Assembly (NCBI RefSeq): GCF_000012985.1
Contig: NC_007645.1
Span: 3,750,501 to 3,814,500, forward strand
Reading direction: 5' to 3'
Source of the DNA: Hahella chejuensis KCTC 2396
Lineage (GTDB): Bacteria; Pseudomonadota; Gammaproteobacteria; Pseudomonadales; Oleiphilaceae
DNA: 64,000 nucleotides
The position numbers were made by a program, and so were the translations under genes. The notes under the pieces were generated by a model. That model was not told where the DNA came from. It searched no databases and saw only the letters and a program-made list of their open reading frames with translations. The first letter of the stretch is position 1; each line of letters starts with the position of its first letter. Positions 52,366 through 61,736 of this stretch are shown here, piece after piece.

Positions 52366-53196
52366 CTATTTCTTTGCGACTACTTGCGCAAGCGCTATGC
52401 GTCCCTCTTGCAGGTTGCGTCCTTGATTCTCGGCCATCGCCTGAAACTCCTCTCCCATCAGGACATGAACGCCAAGCTGCGGAAAGCCGCGTCTCCGTGT
52501 CTTTTCAAGCTGCGCGGCGAACCAGGAACGCGCCGCCTCTGTGACGTCCACCCACACTGAAACAGTGAATCCTGCGCTCTCAAGCAGGTTGCGCAGCGCA
52601 TCCGGCGCAACCAGAAAACTGGCATCCGACGTACGCGCCCAGGGCGCTGGATACAACACCGGACCTGAGGGACCGGCTAGAACGTCGTGAATCGCCAGAG
52701 AGCCTCCCGGCTTAAGAACCCGGTACATCTCATGATAAAGCCGGGATTTATCCGGAATATTCATGGCCGCATGCTCGGTCCAGACAGTATCGAAGGATTC
52801 ACCCTCAAACGGCAAATTAACAGCGTCTCCCTGCCGAAATTCAGTCAGCGCCTCAAGACCCACCCTGGCGGACAACATAGCCGCAGCGCGACAATATTCC
52901 TCCGTCAGGTCAATGCCGGTAACGCGACAACCATACTCCCGCGCCAGATAACGCGAAGTTCCGCCAATGCCGCAGCCCACATCCAGCACACGCTTATCCG
53001 CGTCCAGCCCCACAATCTCGGCCAGCTCCCGGGTCGCCGCCCGGCCGCGCAGATGAAACGCGTCCATCGGCGCCAGATCCTCCAGCGTGAGACGATGCAG
53101 ATCTTTCCCCGCACCTTCCAGCGCAGCCAATATGAGGCTCTCCACATCCTGGCGGGCGTAGTGGTTTTCTATCGCTTCATTGACTTGATTGGGCAT
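52366..53196 (-). CDS. Class I SAM-dependent methyltransferase
   Basis: A 276-residue protein with motif I LDVGCGIGGTSR (about 70-81), an acidic motif II Asp in TGIDLTEEYC, and the post-motif VLKPGGSLAIHD (about 160-171). The pattern is close to the UbiE/COQ5-like and sarcosine/tocopherol methyltransferase group. The substrate is unknown. Convergent with the toxin genes, it has a full repeat element 43 bp before its start. Confidence 0.87.
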   Translation of the reverse strand: MPNQVNEAIENHYARQDVESLILAALEGAGKDLHRLTLEDLAPMDAFHLRGRAATRELAEIVGLDADKRVLDVGCGIGGTSRYLAREYGCRVTGIDLTEEYCRAAAMLSARVGLEALTEFRQGDAVNLPFEGESFDTVWTEHAAMNIPDKSRLYHEMYRVLKPGGSLAIHDVLAGPSGPVLYPAPWARTSDASFLVAPDALRNLLESAGFTVSVWVDVTEAARSWFAAQLEKTRRRGFPQLGVHVLMGEEFQAMAENQGRNLQEGRIALAQVVAKK

Positions 53197-53239
53197 ATAT
53201 AGTCCTTCTCGCCATCATCCTGCTTAAGCTTCATCCGTT

Positions 53240-53388
53240 TTATTAATATGGCAATGATATTGGCATGTTAATAACCAGGCGCATGGATGCGCCTGCGCGG
53301 CGGCCAGCCGCGGGAGACAGGGCCTGACATGTGCAGGCCCTGTCGTTGCAGACAAATAGAAGGAAGCTATTTGACTGCCTGATTAATA
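53240..53388. repeat. Multi-hairpin repeat element, full copy 2
   Basis: A second 149-bp copy of the 6011-6159 element, of exactly equal length and with few differences. Stems are CAGGCGC/GCGCCTG (53276-53295), the 11-bp stem at 53316-53344, and GCAGACAAATAG with its partner (53348-53378, with one mismatch). Two base pairs of the 11-bp stem differ from copy 1 and both are still paired, i.e. compensatory. It lies just upstream of the methyltransferase gene; nothing else was found in 53197-53441. Confidence 0.9.
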
Positions 53389-53441
53389 ATATCGCCCTTC
53401 TGCACTGGAGCCTCGATAGCCGCCTCACTTATTCACGCCTA

Positions 53442-54056
53442 TCAGTCCACAAGCATTAGTCCGAACTTTTCCACCGCTTTGCTCGACAGCCTTTCTTTTA
53501 CGAGATCTTTCTTAGCTTCAGATAACGCTGTTTGCTCAACCAGCGCTTGCCATTCGCTAATCAATTTACGGTTATATAACCACTCGTAATGGCGGGCGAA
53601 TAGTTTTTGAGCCAGATGTTTGTCTGCAGCTTTTACTGTGTCGATAATTTCCCGATCTTCATTCGTCGAGGCATAAAAATACAATCCGGAGATGGCGCCT
53701 TCACATACCGCCATGGCATCATTTTCCGCGTCGGGAAGACAGTACTTATGGATGGCGGCCAGTGTCGCAGACAACCCCTGCTGACTTGAAACAGCCAACA
53801 GTTGCTTCTTCGCCGCCTGGACTCTTTTTACAACGTCAAGACAAGGTTGATAATTAGCCGATTTGCAGTCTTCCAACCCAGATTCCGAGGCGGGAAACTC
53901 CAGACCATTATGCGCCAGCCATAATGTGCGGAACTCCGACTCGTACGTGGGAGCAGCTATCACATCGCGCGACACTAAAATGCAAGCGTGAAGTACGAAC
54001 GCTGATAACAGTGCTATGTATTGAAGTCCCTTGGGACTGTTTTTCATAAGAATCAT
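53442..54056 (-). CDS. Exported protein of unknown function
   Basis: A 204-residue protein with a signal peptide (about 1-35, ending IAA). The mature part is helical and has Cys in LEDCKSA, QPCLDV, KYCLPD and AVCEGA, compatible with two disulfides. No domain is recognised. Two in-frame start codons are possible (54054-54056 or 54045-54047) and neither has a clear ribosome site. The nearest neighbours give no functional hint. Confidence 0.65.
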   Translation of the reverse strand: MILMKNSPKGLQYIALLSAFVLHACILVSRDVIAAPTYESEFRTLWLAHNGLEFPASESGLEDCKSANYQPCLDVVKRVQAAKKQLLAVSSQQGLSATLAAIHKYCLPDAENDAMAVCEGAISGLYFYASTNEDREIIDTVKAADKHLAQKLFARHYEWLYNRKLISEWQALVEQTALSEAKKDLVKERLSSKAVEKFGLMLVD

Positions 54057-54194
54057 GAATAAACGTTTAGACCACCTGCTTAATTTGGTGTTCTCTCCTT
54101 TGTTTCACTCTGGCAAACTCCCCAAAGAAGTTCGAAGCTAACTTAACCTGTTCTCTCAGGTCAAAGTATATTCATCCGCCAAGCTAAGGTATTT

Positions 54195-55076
54195 ATGTCC
54201 GAAATACGCACTATCGAATGCATCGTAGACAACCGCACCCTGATTCTGGCTCTGGACGAATTGTATCGCCAGCGCATGCAGTCTTTTGAAGTGAATACGC
54301 TCTTGCCGGCGGCCAAAGCAGTGGCGAAAGTGTTGGATGTAGAGCCAAGTAGCGGGCCGGTAGAGGGTTACTATGCAGAAACGGAAGCACTGACGGAATA
54401 TTTTCAGATCATGCGCGCTTTACAGCAACAGGGCGCGCATTGCGCAGAAAAGGTTGGAAATATGCCTGAACTCCATCAGTTGCTGAAAGTCTGCAACGCT
54501 GCGATTTATGGCGCTGGGGCCAGCCATAGTGGACTCCTGCCCTCACGACGTGATCCCCTCTACTACGCGTTGAACGCACTGCCCCCTGATGAGTGGGGGT
54601 TGGCGGCACTGACGGAATTGGCGGCGAACATCGCCCGGGAGAAAGACGATTATTCATTGGTCGGCATCGCCTCTTTATCCCAGGAGCCCTTGCTGATTGC
54701 GGCATTACGTGAAAGCTGCGTCTTGTATGGGGCGGTTGCGGCAGGATGCGCACTCAACGCCTCTCCTGTTCAATACCACTACATCTGGAAAGTGGACAAA
54801 GAAATTGAAGACGCCTGCAATCGATTCATCCGCGAATTCAACGCTCTGACGCAAAGCGACCTCCTTCCCGCCACAGCGGATAACGCTGAGTATTTCTATG
54901 ACGCTGCGCAGGATGCGAATATTACCGGGCGCTGTGTTCGCATTGGCTATGACGACAGCGTTTATCCCACCCGTCACTACCATTGGGCGATCAACGACAG
55001 ACGCAAAGTCGAGGAATTCTGGAGCGATGAGTTGTGGACGACGGAGCGTTACTGTAACGAGAAGCTTTGGCCATGA
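54195..55076 (+). CDS. Cytoplasmic protein of unknown function
   Basis: A 293-residue protein. It has no signal peptide or membrane helix. Scattered His/Tyr/Trp clusters (YPTRHYHWAI and YHYIWKVDKE) and a Glu-rich C-terminus (WTTERYCNEKLW) suggest an enzyme or sensor fold, but no family is recognised. AAGG lies about 7 nt before the ATG. It is monocistronic and followed by a repeat-rich gap. Confidence 0.65.
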   Translation: MSEIRTIECIVDNRTLILALDELYRQRMQSFEVNTLLPAAKAVAKVLDVEPSSGPVEGYYAETEALTEYFQIMRALQQQGAHCAEKVGNMPELHQLLKVCNAAIYGAGASHSGLLPSRRDPLYYALNALPPDEWGLAALTELAANIAREKDDYSLVGIASLSQEPLLIAALRESCVLYGAVAAGCALNASPVQYHYIWKVDKEIEDACNRFIREFNALTQSDLLPATADNAEYFYDAAQDANITGRCVRIGYDDSVYPTRHYHWAINDRRKVEEFWSDELWTTERYCNEKLWP

Positions 55077-55193
55077 CGCATCAACCACAAGTTCAACTTA
55101 ACCCCGGTTTGCAAAATACAAATTATTGAATGCGCCCTCCCCCATGAAGGAGAGGACGTGTGGGAAAACCACAAGCGACACCCTCACCCCGAT

Positions 55194-55344
55194 CGCCCTG
55201 AGCTTGTCGAAGGGCTTCCCAGAGCGTTAGCCCAAATAGAATCCCCAGTGAAAACTATTTCCCGCCGGATTAGTAACGCTGTTTAGTATCGCGGGAGACT
55301 GCCAGCCCTTCGACTGGCTCAGGGCGAGCGGGGTCTTGGTTGTT
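55194..55344. repeat. Inverted-arm repeat, unit 1
   Basis: Bounded by CGCCCTGAGCTTGTCGAAGG (55194-55213) and its near-inverse CCCTTCGACTGGCTCAGGG (55306-55324), with an inner TCCCGC/GCGGGA hairpin. This arm motif is a widespread proteobacterial repeat. A second unit lies at 55428-55582. The gap 55077-55636 (560 bp) holds only these units and a short spacer. Confidence 0.85.
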
Positions 55345-55427
55345 GCGATATTAATCTGGAAGCCACTCCGATCCGATTCCTTCCGCATGAAGAAGTGAAA
55401 ATACTGAGCCAACGCTAACCCTCCGTT

Positions 55428-55582
55428 CGCCCTGAGCTTGTCGAAGGGCCTCCCAAAGCTTTAGCCTAAATAGAACTCCCCTCAGTGGAATCTATTTTCC
55501 CGCTGGATGAGTAACACTTTTGGTGTCGCGGGACACTTGCCAGCCCTTCGACAGGCTCTGGGCGAGCGGGGGCTTGGTTGTT
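55428..55582. repeat. Inverted-arm repeat, unit 2
   Basis: A diverged direct copy of unit 1, with the same arms (CGCCCTGAGCTTGTCGAAGG at 55428-55447 and CCCTTCGACAGGCTCTGGG at 55544-55562) and the same order of inner segments, about 80% identical by eye. Direct orientation and shared internal sequence indicate duplication. Confidence 0.85.
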
Positions 55583-55636
55583 TTACTACCAATCCAGCAT
55601 ATCGTTTTACTGCTAATGACGACTTTGCTCAGTTCA

Positions 55637-56992
55637 TCAATGGGGGAACCGGTGCTTCCGGCGCGGACGCCAACTCTCCGTATCAATCATCAACGGGGGA
55701 AACTGACTGTTGGCGATATCTTGCCAAGGGACAAACTTAAAGTTGGTGTTATCCCTCTTGCCCCCTTCTTCATCCAGCTCATCCGGGGTGTTGTCGCCAT
55801 CCTGCACCACCAACAGGCCGTAGGGGAAGTCAGGCCCCATATTGACGTTGATGACAGCGCCGCCGTCCGTTTCCTGGGTTCCATCCGTATAAGGGCCGTC
55901 GACAATGGCGAACTCTCCCATATAGGGGTTACTCCCCTGCCGATCATAGACGACGTAACGGTCGTCCCCCTGACTGGAGGCCAGCAGATAGCCGGATTTT
56001 CCTGGCCCGTAATAGATGGTCAGCCCTTCGACATCCGCTTTCAGATGCTGGCCGCCATGTCCTGGGTCCTGATCCCACAACAGGGTGCAAACGTATTCCT
56101 CTTCCTGTTCATCCCACTCTCGTGTATAGGGCACGCCAAAGGACGCCACCACATCCACCAGCTCCGCCGCATCAGGATCATCCATCGGGATGCGCCAGAC
56201 GCCCACTTGCTCCTGAGCCGCGTATAACACTTGATTGCGCTCATCGATCACCATGCCTTCCACTTGCGGGTCCTGGCCGTCCTCATCCTGACAGGGGGTC
56301 CATTCCACATCATCGGACAGCTCAAACTCATCCGGCAGGTCCGTCAGATCATCCACGTCATAGGTCATGAGGCCGTCTTTGGTCATCTTGAACTCAGCGA
56401 CCGCCAAATCTGTGTCTTCACGCTGACTGATCACCGCGTAGCCGTCTTTGTGCTTTTTCCGTTTGGATACGGCCAAGCCATAGCCCGTACGCTGCTCGTT
56501 CACTTCGTCCTGATCATCAGAGAAAATCCAGGGGGCGTCCGGCGAGGTTACATCCGTTAATGGATCGATATCAGCGCTGTGATAATCAGGGTTAATGCGG
56601 TAAAAACGCAGCTTGTCGGAACCGCGGTCGATAACCACAGCAAAGTCATTTTCGTGTCTTCTTGCTTTTAAACCATAAACCACATCGACATTGTTGAAGC
56701 GTCCGGGCACATCGCCAGCGCTGGGAGGCATCGGCGCATCAATGCGCTGCAGCGTTTGTCCCTGCATGTTCAATACAACGAGGCCGCCCTCTTTTAAGGT
56801 AGCGATGACCAGGCTTTTGGCGGGATCTTCAGGGTGCGCCCAAATGGCGGGATCATCCGCGTCGGAGTTGTTACCGGCGTCATCGTCATAAAAGGCTTCC
56901 GACTCAAAACGAGCGACAACTTCGGGAGGAGCGGCAAGAACCTGAACAGAGAGTGCGGCGAGTGTAAAAGGCAGTAATTTAGCGAATTTCAT
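55637..56992 (-). CDS. Secreted 3-phytase (beta-propeller phytase)
   Basis: A 451-residue exported enzyme with signal peptide about 1-20 (ending VLA). It shows the beta-propeller phytase pattern: DADDPAIWAHP near the N-terminus, RFNNVDVVYG, DRGSDKLRFYRI, QVEGMVIDE and DVEGLTIYYG, rich in Asp for Ca2+ binding. It releases phosphate from phytate. I chose the ATG at 56990-56992, which gives a clean signal peptide; the frame extends to 57043. A phosphatase gene lies 2.3 kb away on the same strand, suggesting shared phosphate scavenging. Confidence 0.88.
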   Translation of the reverse strand: MKFAKLLPFTLAALSVQVLAAPPEVVARFESEAFYDDDAGNNSDADDPAIWAHPEDPAKSLVIATLKEGGLVVLNMQGQTLQRIDAPMPPSAGDVPGRFNNVDVVYGLKARRHENDFAVVIDRGSDKLRFYRINPDYHSADIDPLTDVTSPDAPWIFSDDQDEVNEQRTGYGLAVSKRKKHKDGYAVISQREDTDLAVAEFKMTKDGLMTYDVDDLTDLPDEFELSDDVEWTPCQDEDGQDPQVEGMVIDERNQVLYAAQEQVGVWRIPMDDPDAAELVDVVASFGVPYTREWDEQEEEYVCTLLWDQDPGHGGQHLKADVEGLTIYYGPGKSGYLLASSQGDDRYVVYDRQGSNPYMGEFAIVDGPYTDGTQETDGGAVINVNMGPDFPYGLLVVQDGDNTPDELDEEGGKRDNTNFKFVPWQDIANSQFPPLMIDTESWRPRRKHRFPH

Positions 56993-57095
56993 TCCTTCAA
57001 TTTCCTTGTGATTTCTTATCCGTGGCGCACAATGATTTTCCATTGCGCTTAGGAACTTAGACTCTTTTTATTACAATTCAAATCGTCTGTTCTGG

Positions 57096-58430
57096 TTAAG
57101 GCCTTCTGTCGTCGCCCTCCGACGATAATTCACCGCACAGCCCGGTCTTGCGAATCACTTCCAGATCATCCTCCAGAGTTAAGCGCTGCTCCACCCTGGC
57201 CAATGCCAGTCGGGAATGCTTTACCGCCATATCGCGCATGGCGCCGTCCGCAAAGTGGGCCAGCGCGTAGAGCGTCTCCTGCAATCGCAAATGGACCATC
57301 GGGGCGTCCGCTCCTTCCCTGGCGATCGCCGTAAAGGCGTCGTCAAACATATCCCAAAGAGACAGTTCGGGGACCTGCACGCGGTCAAACTCACAACTAT
57401 CCTCCACCGTCTTTTTCGCATCGGGCTCCATCCAGAGAACAAACAAACGCCCCATTGCGCCAACAATGTCTCGCGCCGTACCAGGATCATTGACCGCAGG
57501 CGACAGCCCGCGGATAGCGATCTCAGACAGCACAGTGAAGCCAAAGCAGGGGTCTTCATCGAACAGACGATTGCGCCCGATCACGAATGCTTCTTCCACA
57601 GTTTTGGCGTTAAGCTTTGTGTCGCCGCCATCACCTTGGTCTTTGTTGTCAGGATTGTCGTTATCGCCTCCGAGTATAAAGGCGATGGGTGCGCCGGGGC
57701 ATACGAAGGCGCCGGGCAGCGCCGCCACCCGAATGTGGATGTCATGTTTTTTAGCGCGAGCTTGCAATTTATCGTACTCGATATGCTGCACATATCCGAC
57801 TTGCTGCGTGAAAACCGGCTGACCATCGTCGGAGCTCCCGCTGATTGCAGCGCATCGCATAGTAGGCTGAGAACGCCTGCGTTTGAGGGAGTGCGCCGTA
57901 GCTGTCTCTACTTTTTCGATCACTGCGCCCAAACGCCCCAAACGGGCGATGCGATCCACCCAACGCACAAAGGTGACGATCACCAACGCCAATATCGCCA
58001 GCGTAATGGCGCACAATACAAAGCGCCCGCTATTGCCGTAGTAGCCATTCATCAGGGCGACCAGCGCGACAATGCTGAAAATAAAGGCGCCAATGAAAGT
58101 GGACAGCGCGTTCTGCGAAACATCATCCGCAATCACCAGTGCGAATGTGCGCGGGGTGGCGGTGCTGGCGGCGGACGCATAGGCGGACACCATGGAAGCC
58201 ACCGCCAGAGTGGCGATGACCAGCATACTGGCGGCGCAGATTTTCAACAGCTCGACCAACGATTCCTTCGACACCTCCGGCGTCCACTGCTCCAAGCCCA
58301 TCTCAGCCCCAAACGAATCCGCCGCCCTGGACGCCAGCGCCGCGGCAATGGAAAGCAGGCAGACAATTAACGGCTTGACCCAAAGCCGCTCCCTGATGCG
58401 GTTGAGAATAAACTCCAGTTTATCGAGCAT
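57096..58430 (-). CDS. DUF2254 membrane protein
   Basis: A 444-residue protein. It has about four N-terminal hydrophobic helices (15-35, 65-90, 110-130, 138-160), then a cytoplasmic domain of about 270 residues with GRNRLFDEDPCFGFTVLSEI and GLSPAVNDPGTA. The latter is the diagnostic DUF2254 sequence. The function of the family is unknown. It is divergent from the small 58679 gene; a long hairpin lies in the shared upstream region. Confidence 0.85.
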   Translation of the reverse strand: MLDKLEFILNRIRERLWVKPLIVCLLSIAAALASRAADSFGAEMGLEQWTPEVSKESLVELLKICAASMLVIATLAVASMVSAYASAASTATPRTFALVIADDVSQNALSTFIGAFIFSIVALVALMNGYYGNSGRFVLCAITLAILALVIVTFVRWVDRIARLGRLGAVIEKVETATAHSLKRRRSQPTMRCAAISGSSDDGQPVFTQQVGYVQHIEYDKLQARAKKHDIHIRVAALPGAFVCPGAPIAFILGGDNDNPDNKDQGDGGDTKLNAKTVEEAFVIGRNRLFDEDPCFGFTVLSEIAIRGLSPAVNDPGTARDIVGAMGRLFVLWMEPDAKKTVEDSCEFDRVQVPELSLWDMFDDAFTAIAREGADAPMVHLRLQETLYALAHFADGAMRDMAVKHSRLALARVEQRLTLEDDLEVIRKTGLCGELSSEGDDRRP

Positions 58431-58537
58431 TCCGTTTCTCTCCTGAGTTCAATTGGCTTAGAGGGTTTCATTCTTAACTGTCGCTATAGTCCGGTTATCA
58501 ACAAAAAACTTATGAGGCGCGGCAAGTTAACACATGT

Positions 58538-58578
58538 GCTATCGACGCAAGGGCGACTCGCCTTGCGAGTGCGATAGC
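58538..58578. promoter_or_regulatory. Long inverted repeat between divergent genes
   Basis: GCTATCG (58538-58544) and CGCAAGG (58546-58552) pair with CCTTGCG (58561-58567) and CGATAGC (58572-58578), giving two 7-bp stems separated by short bulges. There is no T tract, so an operator or mRNA-leader structure is more likely than a terminator. Confidence 0.5.
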
Positions 58579-58678
58579 TTGAGCCCGGCCGCAATCCACG
58601 CAATAATCCCCGGCCCCGTTTTTATACGTTATTTACGCCAGTTTTAGTCACTACGGGGCGGTCATACAGGTAGCTAAG

Positions 58679-59128
58679 ATGTACGATTTATCATTAAAAG
58701 TTAAAGGTTTTCAGAATACAGCGTCGACGAAGCACGGCAGTTGCCTTGCGCAATGCGAGACGCTGGCGGGTAAGATTTTTGTGGATACGGATCAGCGTTG
58801 CGATCTGTATGCGCTGAACGCCATGCACTATCACTTGCGTTTGCCCAGCAAGCTGATTGTCGACCCCACCATCAGTCAGTTTTTTGATGTCCCGCCCAAT
58901 TATCAACCTGAGGTGTTTGTGGGCGATATGATGGATTTGAAACGCCATCTCAGCGAAATGACGTCACGTTTCGGCGTCGCAAAACATCATCGCGCCATTT
59001 CCGTCAATATGAGCAGCGTCGACCAGTTGCTGACGCTATGGTCTACGGCGACGGTTAAGAAAGGCGGCGATCGTCTGGTGAAGCATGTGGGCTCCGCCAG
59101 CGGCAGAATCAGGGCGTATTATTCTTGA
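58679..59128 (+). CDS. Small cytoplasmic protein of unknown function
   Basis: A 149-residue protein with three Cys near the N-terminus (GSCLAQCE, DQRCDL) and several His. A plausible helical C-terminus (SVDQLLTLWSTA) is basic at its end. AGGTAGC lies about 7 nt before the ATG. No family is recognised. It is separated from the DUF2254 gene by the inverted repeat above. Confidence 0.6.
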   Translation: MYDLSLKVKGFQNTASTKHGSCLAQCETLAGKIFVDTDQRCDLYALNAMHYHLRLPSKLIVDPTISQFFDVPPNYQPEVFVGDMMDLKRHLSEMTSRFGVAKHHRAISVNMSSVDQLLTLWSTATVKKGGDRLVKHVGSASGRIRAYYS

Positions 59129-59279
59129 ATCGCTGACATTGGCTTCATCCCTTCGCTCAGCGCAACAGGGCTATCACAGGGTCTACGGTGAGATGGCGAT
59201 GAAGGATGGCGCGGCGATCCCATCCGCGCCATCCTTAAACAGCTATAGATCTCAAGAGCGACCTACAAACAGGCAACCT

Positions 59280-61643
59280 CTACAACTCATATTCCACGAT
59301 CAGTTTGGGCGCGCGACTGCTTTCTCTGCTTTCAATGTCCACACCGTTGCTGGTTCCGTCGGATGACAACACCAGGCCATTATTCGGCGCGCCGGACAGC
59401 CAGCTTTGCACCAGTTCCACACCGGCCGCGCCCAGGTTGACGGACAGGGAGCCGTTGTTGGACGGAGTGAAGGTGGCGACTTTGCCGCTGGAGGTGTCCG
59501 CATCGCTCCATTGAGCGGCGCTCTCGCTCCAGTCTCCTTTTGCAGGGTACAGAGAATATGAGCCGCTGGAAGGATCAACGATAGAGAACTCCGCTTTTAC
59601 GCTGGTGACCCTGGCCTGCGCCGGCAGGTCGCTCAGATTCCAATGCATCAGGACGCGTAATTCCTGACCGCCATCGCTGCCATCCGCTTCCAGACGGCGG
59701 GTGTTGCGTCGACGCCCTTGCGAACCGACAGAAACATCCTGATCGGAGGAAAGCGACTTGGAGCCGCGTCCTGACGAATCATCGCCAGACTGGTGGGCGA
59801 CGATCAGTTTAGCGGCCTGGCCGCCTTCTCTGGAGACGAAATCGACGCCATCGGACGTGCCCATGCTGGCGATAATCAGACCGTTATTGGCTTCTTCGCC
59901 CGAAATCCAACCTTGCACCAGGCGACGGCCTTCTTCGTTCAGGCGGATGCTCACGCCGCCCTTGCTCGAGGGAGTGAAAATTCCCACCTTAACCCCAGTC
60001 TGTGACGCCGCGCTCCAGTCCGCGCCTTTTTCCGACCAGCCAGTGGAGCCTGCGTAAACGCTGTATTCGCCACTTGAGCTATTGACGACTTGCAGGGCCA
60101 GCTCTACAGAATCAACGCTGGCGTCAGCAGGAATCGCGCTCAGGTCCCAGGACAACAGCGCTCTCAGCTCCTGCCCGCCGTCGGAACCATCCGCATAGAC
60201 ATCGTTGCCGTTATTGTAGAAACCATCGCTGCCAACGGTGACATCCTGACCCGCCGCAACAGTGCTGGAACCGCCATCCCCTGGATCGCCCGGGTCGCCG
60301 GGATCACTGCCGCCGTCCACCTGCGTGAGGCCATCGCCGGAACGGGTCAGTTTCATGACTTCTCCGACAGTCTGCGGTTTCCACAAGTTGAGACCAGAAG
60401 GCAACGCCAATGGATCAGAGTCGCGCTGCGCCTTGGAAAGGCCCGTCACATCGCCCTCCCCGGAAAAACGAGCAGTGCGCACCAGCACCTCGTCGCCGGA
60501 AAACTGCACGATTTTCAACTGTGCAAAGCTGTCCTGATCGATGATCCAGTTCGCATAACGATCCGCGGATCTCGTGGGCGCGCCCCAGCTGCCCTCACCC
60601 ACATACAGCGTGCCGGCGGCCGCCTGCGCATAGCCGCCGTTATCCGGCACAACCGGCCAGGTGTATTTCACCAGATGGCTGTCCGACTCGAACGACAGGT
60701 TCATCTTGTAGGTATAAAACGGCTGCGCCCACTCGTACATCTTGTCGTACTTGGACGGCTTTGACGTGGTGCGCGGGAACATAGGCTTGTGATACTGAGT
60801 CATGCGCCATGTCACGCCGGAGCCGTCAGAGGCGAGATCCGCCTTCAGCCAGTCCATCTGCTCGCGCCATTCCGCCTCATAGCCGGAATTGCGGAATTCG
60901 GTGTTCAGCGTATAGAAACGCGCCTGTCCGCCGCCGATGGTGAAGGCGAAATAGGTGTCCTCCAGCGTACAGGAGCCGTCTTTGTTGGCGTCTACGCCAA
61001 AAACCTTACAGATAAAGGTCTGGTCGTTGTCCTCGTGGTTGCCCACTGTAGGAACCAGCGGATACACCCGTTTGTAATCCACGCCGTCGATGACGTCGTT
61101 GGAATAGGTTTCGGTCCAGTTATCCAGCCATTCGTCCACTTCGCTGGCGCGGTTATCGTCGGTGAGGTCGCCTCCAAACAGAACGAATTGAGGACGCACT
61201 TTGCTGACCAGACGGTTCCCCTGACGACGCGCCGTTGGATTGCTGCGGGAGTCGCCGCCGGCGATGAAGGTCAGGTCCGCCGCGTTATCCTGGGCGGTGG
61301 TGAACCAGAATCGATCGCCGCAGCCTTTGCTGTCGCAAGCGCGAAAGTAGTAGTCAGCGCCCGGTTGCAGATCCGACAGACGTACGAAATAGCTGCGCAG
61401 ACTGCCGTCGAAGGTGTAGCTCTTCTGATAGGCGGTGTTCTCCCAGCTGTTCTCGTCGGTGCTATCGCCCCACAGAAGATAAGGAGAACCGCCGGAGCCC
61501 TCGGAGAAGGCGATAATGGCTTCATGGGCGGGATCGTGGTCCCAGACCACGCGAATCTGCGTCGGCGCCGCCAACGCAGTGGACCCGGTCGCCGCCAGGG
61601 TTAAACCGGCGATTACGGCGAGAATGGGTTTATCGTTATTCAT
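59280..61643 (-). CDS. Secreted metallophosphatase with two DNRLRE-type modules
   Basis: A 787-residue exported enzyme. A signal peptide is about 1-26 (ALA). An N-terminal fibronectin-like region (about 30-115; YYFRACDSKG) leads into a metallophosphoesterase domain with GGDSRS, LFGGDLTDD, TVGNHED and TQYHKP motifs, as in purple-acid-phosphatase-like enzymes. A Gly-Asp-Pro linker (about 460) joins two tandem beta modules of about 150 residues. They share ADGSDGGQELR, LSAIP/LSDLPA and NNGL with DGTS, the DNRLRE/CBM96-like pattern. Start chosen at the ATG 61641-61643; the frame extends to 61676. Confidence 0.87.
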   Translation of the reverse strand: MNNDKPILAVIAGLTLAATGSTALAAPTQIRVVWDHDPAHEAIIAFSEGSGGSPYLLWGDSTDENSWENTAYQKSYTFDGSLRSYFVRLSDLQPGADYYFRACDSKGCGDRFWFTTAQDNAADLTFIAGGDSRSNPTARRQGNRLVSKVRPQFVLFGGDLTDDNRASEVDEWLDNWTETYSNDVIDGVDYKRVYPLVPTVGNHEDNDQTFICKVFGVDANKDGSCTLEDTYFAFTIGGGQARFYTLNTEFRNSGYEAEWREQMDWLKADLASDGSGVTWRMTQYHKPMFPRTTSKPSKYDKMYEWAQPFYTYKMNLSFESDSHLVKYTWPVVPDNGGYAQAAAGTLYVGEGSWGAPTRSADRYANWIIDQDSFAQLKIVQFSGDEVLVRTARFSGEGDVTGLSKAQRDSDPLALPSGLNLWKPQTVGEVMKLTRSGDGLTQVDGGSDPGDPGDPGDGGSSTVAAGQDVTVGSDGFYNNGNDVYADGSDGGQELRALLSWDLSAIPADASVDSVELALQVVNSSSGEYSVYAGSTGWSEKGADWSAASQTGVKVGIFTPSSKGGVSIRLNEEGRRLVQGWISGEEANNGLIIASMGTSDGVDFVSREGGQAAKLIVAHQSGDDSSGRGSKSLSSDQDVSVGSQGRRRNTRRLEADGSDGGQELRVLMHWNLSDLPAQARVTSVKAEFSIVDPSSGSYSLYPAKGDWSESAAQWSDADTSSGKVATFTPSNNGSLSVNLGAAGVELVQSWLSGAPNNGLVLSSDGTSNGVDIESRESSRAPKLIVEYEL

Positions 61644-61736
61644 CGGTTGTAGATTTCTCCAGGTAGTTTTAGACATTGCGACGCACCGGCCTGCCGCAGC
61701 CGGATATTCCCCACGTCGCTCCCTTGCTCATCTCCG

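Noticed and set aside
55227-55412. Short frames coding a Leu-Ser-Lys-Gly-rich peptide
   Set aside because: That peptide is the usual translation of the CCCTGAGCTTGTCGAAGG repeat and not a gene.
55520-56227. A 235-codon plus-strand frame
   Set aside because: It starts inside a repeat unit and is otherwise antisense to the phytase gene.
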